51,904 nucleotides of DNA. Origin: Gammaproteobacteria bacterium. GTDB taxonomy: Bacteria > Pseudomonadota > Gammaproteobacteria > Steroidobacterales > JABDKV01. A program made the position numbers and the translations under genes. Where the stretch lies: the NCBI GenBank assembly GCA_013003425.1, contig JABDJB010000111.1, positions 1-51,904 on the forward strand, read 5' to 3'. This document shows, one piece after another, positions 9,459-18,197 of the stretch. The notes beneath the pieces were generated by a model. It did no database searches. It was not told the DNA's origin and worked only from the letters and a program-made list of their open reading frames with translations. The stretch's first letter is position 1. Each line of letters begins with the position of its first letter.

Positions 9459-9473
9459 CCAAGTATCGTGCCA
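9459..9473 (-). promoter_or_regulatory. Candidate sigma-54 (-24/-12) promoter for the PEP-CTERM gene
   Basis: The minus strand reads TGGCACGATACTTGG, preceded by T and followed by A. The sigma-54 consensus is TGGCACG-N4-TTGC, so only the last base of the -12 element differs; that base is normally well conserved. It lies 113 bases before the start codon. About 100 bp further upstream is a perfect AGACATGTCT palindrome (9572-9581), a position usual for an enhancer-binding protein. Otherwise the 343-bp region 9371-9713 shows no gene. Confidence 0.45.
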
Positions 9474-9713
9474 ATACTCCAACTTGTTGATTTTCTTGGC
9501 TCAGGTGCGTTTTTGCTTTCCTTTAGGTCCCCGAACTGTAAAAACCGTCGACAGTCTGACCGCGTCTGGCTAGACATGTCTGCTCTGGAATACCCTTCCC
9601 TGAGCGTTCCTGCTGCGCAGGTTAATACAGCCGGAAGTGTGACGCAAGTCAAACTTTTGCTTGTAACACAATGCCTTAACATAATGAGACCCGGCTACTG
9701 CAAACCCTTAAAT

Positions 9714-12140
9714 TCAGAGCAGTTCCAACGTCTCGCGCGCTTTTTCCAGGCCCGTATAGGGCTGGCGCGCCGACACCGCCGCCTGCAGCTCGCGCTTGGC
9801 GACATCGAGACGGTCCTGGCCAAAATAGGCCATGCCGAGATGGTAACGCAGCTGCGGCACCTGACCGGCCCCGGCCACCGCCTCCTCCAGCACCTTGACG
9901 GCGCCCTCGATATCGCCGGTGCGATACATCAGCCAGCCCAGCGTGTCGAGAAAGATCGGGTTGTCCGAGTTGCGAAAGCGTTGTGCCAGCTGCAAAGCCC
10001 GATTGAGGCTGATTTCGTCCTGGCGGTGGTCGGCCACCAGCGCCGCGTAATTGTTAGCTGCCACGTCCAGATTGGGATTACGTTCAATCTCGGCCTCATA
10101 AATGGCAATGGCATCGTCCCAGCGGCTTTGACGCTCGTAAACTGTAGCGCGCAGCAGACGCAGGTCGGGGTTGTTCGGCATGACCTCCAGCGCACCTTCC
10201 GCTGCCTTTTCGGCCGCATCAAGGTCACCCTGCAACAGGTGCAGCCCGATCAGGTTGCGGTAAGCCGGCACCCAGCGGGCATTAATCTCAAGTGCCTTGT
10301 CGTTTTCAGCGATAGCGCGATCGAAATCGCGCAGGCGGGCGAAGACTTCTGCAAGCAGGGTTTGTGCGTGTACGTTGTCGGGATTCTCTTGCTGGAATCC
10401 GAGCAGGTAATCACGCGCCTGCTCTACCTGTCCAAGCTGCACATGACTGCGCACCAGGTTTGTCAGCGGCTCTATTGCCTTGGGCTCCAGTTCAATAGCC
10501 TGTTTGTAAGATTCGATACTCTCGTCGAGATTGCCAGCGGCCGCCTCGATACGCCCCTGCAGGTAGTGGCCGAGTGCGCGGGTTTCCTCGATCTGGAGAA
10601 TTCGTTCGGCCTGCACCTGTGCCGCTTCCCAGTCGGCGACACGCACCAGCGTATCGACCAGCATGCGTGTCATTTCCAGGTCACGCGGAAAGCGCTCGAC
10701 CCCTGACAGCAAAAGAGCACGAGCCTCTTCCCACTGCTGGTCGCGCATCAGCAGCCGTGCGAGTTCACGACGCCCGTCGCGATTACGCGGATGCGCCTGC
10801 ATCAGTTTCTGGTAGCTCTCGCGGGCCAGGCCCTGGTTGCCCGCCAGCGCCTGGGCGCGAGCCATGGTCAACAGCCCGCCCTCTGAGTTCGGGTCATTGC
10901 GCAACACGGTGCGCAGGTTGGAAATTGCGCTGTCTGTATCACCGCCCTCTATCAGCAACGCCGCCTGCATCATCAGGGCCTGGTCGTTCATGGGTGCCTC
11001 TTCCAGCACCTCGGCCACCAGCTGTTCGGCTTCGACCTTGCGCTGTTGCGCTATGCGAATACGCGCCAGCCGGTTGCGCGCGTCCAGGCCTGCCTGGGCT
11101 GTGCCGGTTTCCTCAATGATATTGGTGAGCGTCTCTTCAGCGCGGTCTACTTCCTGATTGCTCAACTGCAGCTCTGACAGCTGGAATTGCAGCTGCCACT
11201 CCTCCGGGGCTTCGCTGATGAACTGGTTCAGCAAGGTCTCTGCCTCCGCTTTACCCTGACTCTGGGCAACAAACTGCACCAATCGCATGCGAGCCTCGAC
11301 ATCTTCGGGGTCGGCGGCGACGATTTCGCGAATCAGTTTCTCTGCGTCATCGTTGCGGCCGATCTCCACATAGAAACGCGCCAGGCCGTAACGCAGTTCA
11401 TTGTTATCCGGGTTTTCCTCGATCAGGGCGTAATACTCCTGCTCGGCATCGGCCAGTCGATTCTGCGACCGCAGCAGTCCGATCTTGAGCACGCGCAGCG
11501 CCGAGCGCGGCTCGGCCGCCAGTGAGCGATTCAGGTAATCCAGCGCCCTGTCAGGGTCTGCACCGGCATAGATGCCAGTCAGGAAACTGGTAACGATGAG
11601 GTCACTGGGGTCGTTGTCGAACTTCTGCCGAAGCTCGGCAAGGGCCGCATCACGGCTGGCTGAATCATCGGCGAAGTCGGCCTCGTGATAGACAATGATC
11701 GGCTCGAGCGACTTTATCGTTTCGTCATCCGGGGCGTAGGACAATGCGGAATCGAGCTGGTCGCGAATCATCTCCAGTACCTGGCCGCGCTCTGGCGAGG
11801 CCATGAATCGCAAATACAGCTGGATAAGCTTGGAACGCGCCTCGACGTTGTCAGGCTGCAGCTCGATTACACGCTGCAGATTTCCCATCATCTCGCGCCA
11901 GGCGGATGGATCGGAAATTATCTTGGTCTCGGCAATACGTGCCAGCAAAAAACGTGCCTCTGCATTCTGCGGCTCGATCTGCAGGGTGTTTTTGGCATCC
12001 AGGCCGGCCTTTACCAGGTCGCCAGCCTCAAACGATGCCTGCGCCCTTTCCAGGTATTTTTGCGCCCTTTCCTCAGCGCTGCTGCATGCGACCAGCACGC
12101 CGAGCAGCAACAAGACAGTGAGTGTTCTGCCCTTGATCAT
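9714..12140 (-). CDS. prsT: PrsT-type TPR lipoprotein of the XrtA/PEP-CTERM system
   Basis: 808 residues. The start MIKGRTLTVLLLLGVLVAC gives a lipobox (LVAC, Cys19) followed by Ser-Ser, suggesting a lipoprotein sorted to the outer membrane. The rest is almost wholly tetratricopeptide repeats (for example QKYLERAQASFEAGDLVKA and LRYHLGMAYFGQDRLDVA). Length, lipobox and location in an exopolysaccharide cluster match PrsT of PEP-CTERM organisms. It is the last gene of the cluster, 41 bp after the ATPase gene. Its likely role is an assembly scaffold for polysaccharide or PEP-CTERM protein export; biochemical function is not shown by the sequence. Confidence 0.85.
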   Translation of the reverse strand: MIKGRTLTVLLLLGVLVACSSAEERAQKYLERAQASFEAGDLVKAGLDAKNTLQIEPQNAEARFLLARIAETKIISDPSAWREMMGNLQRVIELQPDNVEARSKLIQLYLRFMASPERGQVLEMIRDQLDSALSYAPDDETIKSLEPIIVYHEADFADDSASRDAALAELRQKFDNDPSDLIVTSFLTGIYAGADPDRALDYLNRSLAAEPRSALRVLKIGLLRSQNRLADAEQEYYALIEENPDNNELRYGLARFYVEIGRNDDAEKLIREIVAADPEDVEARMRLVQFVAQSQGKAEAETLLNQFISEAPEEWQLQFQLSELQLSNQEVDRAEETLTNIIEETGTAQAGLDARNRLARIRIAQQRKVEAEQLVAEVLEEAPMNDQALMMQAALLIEGGDTDSAISNLRTVLRNDPNSEGGLLTMARAQALAGNQGLARESYQKLMQAHPRNRDGRRELARLLMRDQQWEEARALLLSGVERFPRDLEMTRMLVDTLVRVADWEAAQVQAERILQIEETRALGHYLQGRIEAAAGNLDESIESYKQAIELEPKAIEPLTNLVRSHVQLGQVEQARDYLLGFQQENPDNVHAQTLLAEVFARLRDFDRAIAENDKALEINARWVPAYRNLIGLHLLQGDLDAAEKAAEGALEVMPNNPDLRLLRATVYERQSRWDDAIAIYEAEIERNPNLDVAANNYAALVADHRQDEISLNRALQLAQRFRNSDNPIFLDTLGWLMYRTGDIEGAVKVLEEAVAGAGQVPQLRYHLGMAYFGQDRLDVAKRELQAAVSARQPYTGLEKARETLELL

Positions 12141-12181
12141 TGTCCTAACCTCGAATGGAATTGCTATTTGTTGAATAAAAC

Positions 12182-13045
12182 CTATTGCGGCTCGCCCGTA
12201 CCGGTCTGCTGCGGCGCTTCGTCGTCACGACCTGCAAACAGGCCGCCAGCCTTGCGATCTTTTACGACATCCTTGATCAGCTCTGGCTGTATTTCCCGCG
12301 CCTGCTCGGCGAAGCCGTAAACCAGCGCCGTGTCGCACAGCGAATTGATAACGCGTGGTACCCCACGACTGTAATACCAGATGAGCGAACAACTCTTGGC
12401 CGGGAAAATCGCCGGATCCCCGCCGGCCACCGAAATACGGTGATGAATGTACTTGACCGTCTCTTCAGAATTCAGCGCGTCGAGATGATGACTGACCGAG
12501 ACCCGCTGTGCAAACTGTTTCAGGCTCGGCAACATCAGCATCGAACGCAGCTCGGGCTGACCAACCATAATCATCTGCAGCACCTGGTTCTTGTCCGCAT
12601 TGATGTTAGACAGCATGCGTAACTCTTCCAGGGTCTTGGGCGTGAGGTTTTGTGCCTCGTCGATAATCAGGACGGTGCGGCGGTTGTCGGCATACTCGCC
12701 CACGACAAAGCGCACAAATGCCTCGTAGAGTTCGACCTTTTCCATACCCTTGTATTCAATGCCATAGGCCATCAGCACCCACTGCAGCAGGTCGCCGAAC
12801 GATTCGTGGGTATTGGTGATCAGCCCGACGGTAACGTCTTCCTCGATTTCATCGAGCAGCTGCCGGATCAGCGTGGTTTTTCCGGAGCCGATCTCGCCGG
12901 TAATGACGGTGAAACCGGCATTGTTCATCATCCCGTACTGCAACATCGTCAGCGCCATACGGTGCTTGCGACCCAGGTACAAAAACGCCGGGTCGGGCAG
13001 CAGCGAGAATGGTTTCTCGGTAAAACCGTAAAAAGCTTCGTACAT
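12182..13045 (-). CDS. XrtA-associated AAA ATPase (ExeA/GspA-like)
   Basis: 287 residues. The N-terminus MYEAFYGFTEKPFSLLPDP is diagnostic for the ExeA-like ATPase family found in PEP-CTERM exopolysaccharide loci. Walker A is GEIGSGKTT (50-58) and Walker B is VLIIDEAQN. A late SRGVPRVINSLCD motif is the usual AAA sensor-2 region. The C-terminus is short and Gln/Gly-rich; many relatives carry extra C-terminal sequence. It lies 22 bp after the tyrosine kinase gene, so translation is probably linked. It probably energises or regulates exopolysaccharide export at the inner membrane. Confidence 0.88.
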   Translation of the reverse strand: MYEAFYGFTEKPFSLLPDPAFLYLGRKHRMALTMLQYGMMNNAGFTVITGEIGSGKTTLIRQLLDEIEEDVTVGLITNTHESFGDLLQWVLMAYGIEYKGMEKVELYEAFVRFVVGEYADNRRTVLIIDEAQNLTPKTLEELRMLSNINADKNQVLQMIMVGQPELRSMLMLPSLKQFAQRVSVSHHLDALNSEETVKYIHHRISVAGGDPAIFPAKSCSLIWYYSRGVPRVINSLCDTALVYGFAEQAREIQPELIKDVVKDRKAGGLFAGRDDEAPQQTGTGEPQ

Positions 13046-13067
13046 GCGTTGTCAGTCGGCCTGCGGA

Positions 13068-13901
13068 TCAGTAGTAGTAATAATTGCTCTGGCTTTCGGT
13101 GGACTTATTCAGCACCGTGCCGAGAATGTTGGCCTGCGCCAGCACATCGTGGGCGGCCAGGATCTCTTCCGCCTGCGTTTCACCCTCTTCGACTACCAGC
13201 AGGAACGCGTCGACCTGCGGCGAAAAAGCCAGCGCATCATCGACGGCCAGCACCGGCGGCAAATCATAAATTACAATGCGCTCCGGATAGCGCGCAGCAA
13301 TTTCCTGCGATAACTGTTCCATCTTTGGCGAGCCCAGCAGCTCAGAGGAATTTTCCACCCGGCCGCGCCCCGGCAATACCACAAAGCGCTCGACCGCGGG
13401 ATTGACCAGCAGGTCTGCGAGTTCGACATCACCACTGAGATAGTCGCTGAGCCCCTGCTCCACCTCGAAGCCGAAGAATTCATGCGTGCTGGGCCGGCGC
13501 ATGTCGAGGTCGACCAGCAACACCGTACGATCGACTTCACGCGCCATGCTGAGGGCAAGATTTACTGCGGTCAGAGATTTGCCTTCACCGGTTCGCGGGC
13601 TGGTAATCGCAAGTGAATTCCAACCCTGCTCTTTCATGGCGCGAATTACACGCGTCCGCAGCATGCGATAAGCGTCCGCCACGGCATCGCCGCGACTGCT
13701 GCTGACCACGCGCTTTTCCCGCATCACCACCGGGTCAGGTGAAATAATGCGCGTCTGCGTGTATTCAATTTCCAGTGAGTCAGGCGCTCTTGCCTGTACC
13801 CGTCGTGGGCTCGGCTGGCGCGCCGGTGCAGCAGCTACACTGCCGGCAGATGCCTCACGCTGTTGCCGGGCACGTTCCAGAGCTTCTTTAATTCTTTCCA
13901 T
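13068..13901 (-). CDS. Bacterial tyrosine autokinase of the XrtA exopolysaccharide system
   Basis: 277 residues, a soluble BY-kinase (Wzc/CapB-like) domain. The kinase P-loop is SPRTGEGKS (101-109), Walker A' is LLVDLDMRRP (128-137) and Walker B is RIVIYDLPPV. The chain ends with four consecutive tyrosines (274-277), the expected autophosphorylation cluster. It lacks membrane segments, so it should work with the separately encoded Wzz-like protein just upstream, 26 bp away. Cycles of phosphorylation are known in this family to control chain length and export. Confidence 0.9.
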   Translation of the reverse strand: MERIKEALERARQQREASAGSVAAAPARQPSPRRVQARAPDSLEIEYTQTRIISPDPVVMREKRVVSSSRGDAVADAYRMLRTRVIRAMKEQGWNSLAITSPRTGEGKSLTAVNLALSMAREVDRTVLLVDLDMRRPSTHEFFGFEVEQGLSDYLSGDVELADLLVNPAVERFVVLPGRGRVENSSELLGSPKMEQLSQEIAARYPERIVIYDLPPVLAVDDALAFSPQVDAFLLVVEEGETQAEEILAAHDVLAQANILGTVLNKSTESQSNYYYY

Positions 13902-13927
13902 ACTTCTGTCCGATCACACGTTAATAA

Positions 13928-15679
13928 TTAGATGCCCAGCTTGCGCAGAAGCGTAAACCAGAGAATATCCAGCGGCCGGTACAGGAAATGCACCAGCACC
14001 AATACGAGCAGGATCGCCGCTGCCACACCTGCCGCTATCATCCACAAGGTGCGCTTGTCCCGGCTTGTATCGAGCTCATTGGCAATAAACGGAATAGTCG
14101 CGATTGGCGGCGCGCCGAGCACTTCTGCCAGGCCGCGCGGTCCGTGTACGGACCGGTCCATGCTCTCAGAAACCGCCGTAGTTCCCACCGAGCCCGCCAT
14201 CGACAGCACCAGGCCAAGGAAAAGCAGCGCCAGGCGGTTTGGCGTGTGCGGCAGGGTCGGTAACAGCGCCGGCTCTACCACTTCAAAACGTTCGCCCTTG
14301 CGGCCCTGCTCCAGGCTCTCGGCTACCTCGGCAGCCAGCTGCTTGGCATGAATCTCCTGGTATTTCATCCGGGCGCTTTCCAGGTCGCGGGTGATACCGC
14401 TGTACTCGCGTTCGACCTGCGGTGCGGTGACGATACGTTGTTCATAGTCGTCCAGCTTTTCTTCCAGCTGGGCGTAACGCGCCTGCAATGAACGGGCTTC
14501 AGAATCTGCGGCGGAAAGCTGGGTCTGCAGCGCTACAAAAGCCGGATTTGTGATATTGGGTTCCGTCGGCTCTTTGTCGCTGGCGACCTCGGCCGCGGCC
14601 AGCGCCGAATCGCGTTCGGCGACAAGGCGCTCGTACTGGCGCTCGAGACGCAAAACATCCGGATGGCTGGCACCGTAACGCTGCTTGGCGTCGGTCAGCT
14701 CGGCGTACACCCGCTGCGTTTCGCTTTCCAGGGATGCAACGTCGACCTGGCCAACCTCGCCTTCCAGTGCCTGGATCTGTCGCCGCACCGAGACCACATC
14801 CGGGTGATTCGCACCGTAGGTGGCCGACAGCGTTGTGTACTGCGACTGCAGCGCCATCAGCTGTTCGTTCGGCGGCAGCACCGCACCCTCGCGCGTGTAC
14901 AGCGGCCCCTGGGGTGACTGCGTGGCCAGCTGGCCCTGCAGAAATATTTTCTGCTCGTTCAGCGCCTGGAACTGGCGCTGGATTTCACGCATTTCTGCCT
15001 CGGTGCGATCCATCATCTGCAGGTTAAGTGAATACAGCTCGGGCAGCGCACCGCCATTCTGTTCCTTGAACCGTGCCATGCGCGCCTCAAGCTGGTTAAT
15101 TTCGCGATTCAGTTTTTCCGCCTGGTCAGAAAGAAAGCTGGTGGTTTCCTGGGCGCGCTCGGTGCGGTCACGCAGGTTCTCGTTCAGGTAAAGGTTGACC
15201 AGCCGGTTGGTGACCTGCTGCGCAATCGCCGGGCTCTCGTAATCAAAAGAGACCGTAAACAGAATTGTGGCCTGGGTCGGGCGACCGGTGCGTGGATCGA
15301 TGACGTCAGCGCTCACCAGATCGAGTGAATAGTCCTCACGCATGTCTTCGACAACTTCCGTCGTCGGCAGGCGTTTGCGCTCGTCCGGATACAAATCAAA
15401 ATCGTCAATCAACCGCGCCAGGTTGGCCGAAGTGACAACACGCGCCTGGATTTCCATCAGCCGCTGGTCAGCAAAACTGGTGATGGTCGATGGCACGAGG
15501 TCGCGCGGGATTTCCTGATCGCGAATAAGAATGGTCGCCGTCGAGCGATAGGTCGGCGGCCACAGGAAGGTAACCAGGATCGATAACACCAGCAGGCCGA
15601 GGAAAGTCAGCAACATCAGGTTTTTGCGGCGCTTCAGTACCGCAACGTAATCTCTCAGGCTATTTTCGTTTTGTTCCAC
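13928..15679 (-). CDS. Wzz-type polysaccharide chain-length determinant of the XrtA system
   Basis: 583 residues, GTG start with GAGGTG six bases upstream. It has an N-terminal Wzz domain with a membrane segment (LLTFLGLLVLSILVTFLW), a long periplasmic coiled coil, and membrane segments near residues 465-490 and 540-562, ending in the cytoplasm. The coiled coil holds two copies of a YGA-x-HPDV motif (ATYGANHPDVVSV and QRYGASHPDVLRL), which suggests an internal duplication. No kinase domain is fused; the kinase is the next gene. It acts in the inner membrane to set exopolysaccharide length. Confidence 0.88.
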   Translation of the reverse strand: MEQNENSLRDYVAVLKRRKNLMLLTFLGLLVLSILVTFLWPPTYRSTATILIRDQEIPRDLVPSTITSFADQRLMEIQARVVTSANLARLIDDFDLYPDERKRLPTTEVVEDMREDYSLDLVSADVIDPRTGRPTQATILFTVSFDYESPAIAQQVTNRLVNLYLNENLRDRTERAQETTSFLSDQAEKLNREINQLEARMARFKEQNGGALPELYSLNLQMMDRTEAEMREIQRQFQALNEQKIFLQGQLATQSPQGPLYTREGAVLPPNEQLMALQSQYTTLSATYGANHPDVVSVRRQIQALEGEVGQVDVASLESETQRVYAELTDAKQRYGASHPDVLRLERQYERLVAERDSALAAAEVASDKEPTEPNITNPAFVALQTQLSAADSEARSLQARYAQLEEKLDDYEQRIVTAPQVEREYSGITRDLESARMKYQEIHAKQLAAEVAESLEQGRKGERFEVVEPALLPTLPHTPNRLALLFLGLVLSMAGSVGTTAVSESMDRSVHGPRGLAEVLGAPPIATIPFIANELDTSRDKRTLWMIAAGVAAAILLVLVLVHFLYRPLDILWFTLLRKLGI

Positions 15680-15708
15680 AATACACCTCAGTCATGCCGG
15701 TATTGGCG

Positions 15709-16947
15709 CTACCAGCTCGCGCGGGGGTGCGTGTAATGCACCCGGAAAAATATGGCCGTGCTGTCGGTATCGACACCACTGAAACCGAACGTTGCTTCGC
15801 GGATGCGGTGACGCAGTGTTGTGCTGAACGTCCAGCGTTCGGCAAACCGCCAGCGCAGCGCCGGCGTCGCATACCAGTACTCGCGGCTGAAAGCGCTGTC
15901 ACCGAGTGACTCCGACGACACGTATTCCAGCGACATGTCGAAAAACAGCTTCTCGCGCAGCTGGCGCGAGTATGTAGCTTCGATCTGGTCGGTCTCCACC
16001 AGTTCCTGCGCAAAGGCATCCGGCGTAAGTGACCGGCTGGCCGCCAGCGAGACCTGCCACGTGTCTCCCTCGTAGCCCAGCTGTGCCGAACCGGTAAAAC
16101 CATCCGACTCGTCGGTAAATAGCTCCTGCAAGCAGCCGAAACCGAACAGCAAACAGAAAATAGACTGCTGATCAGCAGGCAGGAACCTGGCTGCAAGGGT
16201 CTCGGTCCGGCGCGCGCCGAAGCCGATCGAGCCGCTCAGCTTTTCGTCAAACTGGCGCAGCAGTGTTATCGAAAGGCCTGTTGAGTCGGCGTCTCCTACC
16301 GTATCGGAATCGGTCTGCCTTGGGTCGATCAGGTCAAAACTGGAACTGTAAACCGCCGACTGCAGTGTCAGGCGCTCGCCCAGCACGCGGATCCAGGTAA
16401 CGTCAAAACTGTATTGTTCGTAATCGCTGAACCGCGGCGAACTGTACTCAGCCTCCAGCCAGTTGCCGCCGACCTGCAGTGAGTTATTCTCGTTGGCGAT
16501 CCAGGTCCAGTAAGGTCGCAGCGAGCGATTCTCGGTGCGCGTGGCTGCCGCAACAAAACCCAGCTCGGCGACTGCCGTGCGGGTCGACTGGCGGCGCAGC
16601 TCGCCGCTCAGCCCCCAGGCCTGCCGCTCGCCATTTCGAGTGTAATCCAGGCCCACGATCTGGTCATCGCTGTCATACAGGTCGTTCGACAAACGATTAA
16701 ATGGCAGCGAGATATTGAGATTGGTCTGCCAGATTGCGCTACGGCCGCGCAGGTTGAGCCGCGGCGTCAGCCTGAGCCCCTCTACTTCTTCCACCCTCGT
16801 GCCACTGCCCATGACGATATTGCTGTCGTAATAGACCTCGGACACAACACTGGGCTGTGCCGACCACTCCGCTGCAGAAGCAGGGATGGCGGCCAGAACC
16901 AGCAATGCCGGCAGAACGGTTTTACGGAACGATAACGACATCGCCAC
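15709..16947 (-). CDS. Outer-membrane beta-barrel protein of the PEP-CTERM/exopolysaccharide system
   Basis: 412 residues with a signal peptide (about 1-25, ending ASA-AEW). The body alternates polar and hydrophobic residues in strands and ends in a terminal aromatic (RASW), as outer-membrane barrels do. Position and length match the PEP-CTERM system-associated outer-membrane protein family. The gene overlaps the end of the export-protein gene by 26 bp, which points to translational coupling. ATG codons at 16947 and 16941 are both possible starts. It is probably the outer-membrane partner for polymer export; pore function is inferred. Confidence 0.82.
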   Translation of the reverse strand: MAMSLSFRKTVLPALLVLAAIPASAAEWSAQPSVVSEVYYDSNIVMGSGTRVEEVEGLRLTPRLNLRGRSAIWQTNLNISLPFNRLSNDLYDSDDQIVGLDYTRNGERQAWGLSGELRRQSTRTAVAELGFVAAATRTENRSLRPYWTWIANENNSLQVGGNWLEAEYSSPRFSDYEQYSFDVTWIRVLGERLTLQSAVYSSSFDLIDPRQTDSDTVGDADSTGLSITLLRQFDEKLSGSIGFGARRTETLAARFLPADQQSIFCLLFGFGCLQELFTDESDGFTGSAQLGYEGDTWQVSLAASRSLTPDAFAQELVETDQIEATYSRQLREKLFFDMSLEYVSSESLGDSAFSREYWYATPALRWRFAERWTFSTTLRHRIREATFGFSGVDTDSTAIFFRVHYTHPRASW

Positions 16948-17482
16948 TCTTTAAAATGATGTTGTTTTGCAGGTTACGGCCATCTTCCACATCGGAATAA
17001 CGGAAATTGATGGCACGCTGGCGCCCGTCTGCATCGCGGCGCAGCACCTTGATCTTGTTGCCAGCAGCAAACTGGTTCAGCCCGCCGGCCATTGCCAGCG
17101 CCTGCATGACATCAATCGAGCTGGTTGCGGTGAATTCGCCGGGCCGCAGCACTTTGCCGAGCACATAAATCTTGTTACCCGCGACGTTGATGATCGCCAC
17201 TGTTGCCTCTGCGTCCGGAATGTATTGCTCCAGGCGCTCGACGAGTTCCGCCTGTACATCTTCCGGTGTGCGGCCGGCTGCACTCACATGTCCGACCAGT
17301 GGAAAATTGATTTTGCCGTCGGGACGCACCAGGACTTCGCGACTCAACTCCGGTTCGCGCCAGATTGATACCTGCAGGATGTCGCCGGCGTTGAGGCCAT
17401 AGCCATCGCTGTTATCTTGTGCAGCCGCAGCGCCGCTGAAAAACAGCAACAACAAAGCAACCGGCGTAATAAGTGTCCTCAT
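16922..17482 (-). CDS. XrtA-system exopolysaccharide export protein (Wza-like, Poly_export/SLBB)
   Basis: 186 residues from the ATG at 17482. TAGGAGC lies 8 bases upstream and a clean signal peptide follows (MRTLITPVALLLLFFSGAAA), so this start is preferred over an in-frame ATG at 17554. A Poly_export domain (YGLNAGDILQVSIWREPEL and VRPDGKINFPLVGHV) is followed by an SLBB domain (IYVLGKVLRPGEF). No lipobox is present. As first gene of the operon it probably forms the periplasmic or outer-membrane part of the polymer export channel. Confidence 0.88.
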   Translation of the reverse strand: MRTLITPVALLLLFFSGAAAAQDNSDGYGLNAGDILQVSIWREPELSREVLVRPDGKINFPLVGHVSAAGRTPEDVQAELVERLEQYIPDAEATVAIINVAGNKIYVLGKVLRPGEFTATSSIDVMQALAMAGGLNQFAAGNKIKVLRRDADGRQRAINFRYSDVEDGRNLQNNIILKSGDVVIVP

Positions 17483-18107
17483 GGACCAAGCTCCTAACGT
17501 CAGATTCAGGGTGGACAGGGGAACGCTCCAGCGTACAGAGATTGACCATCTCACGCAATACTAAAAGCTGAAGAAAGCCCGCTTAAGTGCCCGAAAAATA
17601 ACGGGTAAAGCGACCTCCTGTCCGTCGTCTGCTGCATCCGCCGTGGTTGCAGAAGACGCTTGTCCCGGTGACTGCCTGGCGCGCCGTACGCCGCGCAATC
17701 AACCCGACCTCAGTGATGCCTGTCCAGCGCCGGCCGACAGGCTGCAATCCCCCAGGATCGATGCCGCTGAAGTTGCATGTTTCGGGCCAGATTGACTGTG
17801 CCATATATGTATCAGGCACTTAGCTGAAGGGGCCTGGTACCCACTTTGGCCGTCTGTAAAAAATCCCGACGGATCATTGCCTTGCGTGCGACATAAGCGG
17901 TCATGCTATGTCATGTCGCCTGCTCCGCACGGGCGTGGCACCCGCTGCCGGGTCTTGCCTGACCTGGTACGAACAAGCAGATGCGCATTCGCGGCCAATG
18001 TCGGTCGACCAGCAGGCCCGGCAAACCCCCTGCCTGGCATCCACAGCTGGCCGACGTTGATAGTGGCTTGCACGCGACGCGCCGGAGTCGGAGAATCTCG
18101 CGTCCAC
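17483..18107. other. Gene-free 625-bp region upstream of the exopolysaccharide operon
   Basis: No convincing coding sequence is seen; short open frames here lack ribosome binding sites and recognisable proteins. It should hold the exopolysaccharide operon promoter (minus strand) and, at its right end, the tRNA-Ser promoter (plus strand): TTGCAC at about 18069 and GAGAAT 17 bases later are a weak -35/-10 pair. Confidence 0.6.
17775..17789 (-). promoter_or_regulatory. Weak candidate sigma-54 element upstream of the exopolysaccharide operon
   Basis: The minus strand reads TGGCCCGAAACATGC, two bases away from TGGCACG-N4-TTGC. The GG and GC doublets are both kept at the right spacing. It lies 293 bp before the first start codon, implying a long leader, so confidence is low. 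Confidence 0.3.
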
Positions 18108-18197
18108 GGAGAGGTGGCAGAGCGGTTGAATGCACTGGTCTTGAAAACCAGCAAGGGCTAGCGCCCTTCGAGGGTTCGAATCCCTCCCTCTCCGCCA
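18108..18197 (+). tRNA. tRNA-Ser, anticodon UGA
   Basis: A 90-nt class II tRNA. The acceptor stem GGAGAGG pairs with CCTCTCC, then G and an encoded CCA. The anticodon loop CTTGAAA sits between ACTGG and CCAGC arms, giving anticodon TGA. A long variable arm (AGGGCTAGCGCCCTT) is characteristic of Ser tRNAs, and the T arm GAGGGTTCGAATCCCTC is intact. It lies 2.6 kb from the end of serS, which encodes its synthetase. Confidence 0.97.

Noticed and set aside
9468-10706. 412-codon plus-strand open frame
   Set aside because: Antisense to prsT; no family resemblance.
17583-17819. 78-codon minus-strand open frame
   Set aside because: No ribosome binding site, no recognisable protein and no membrane or signal features.
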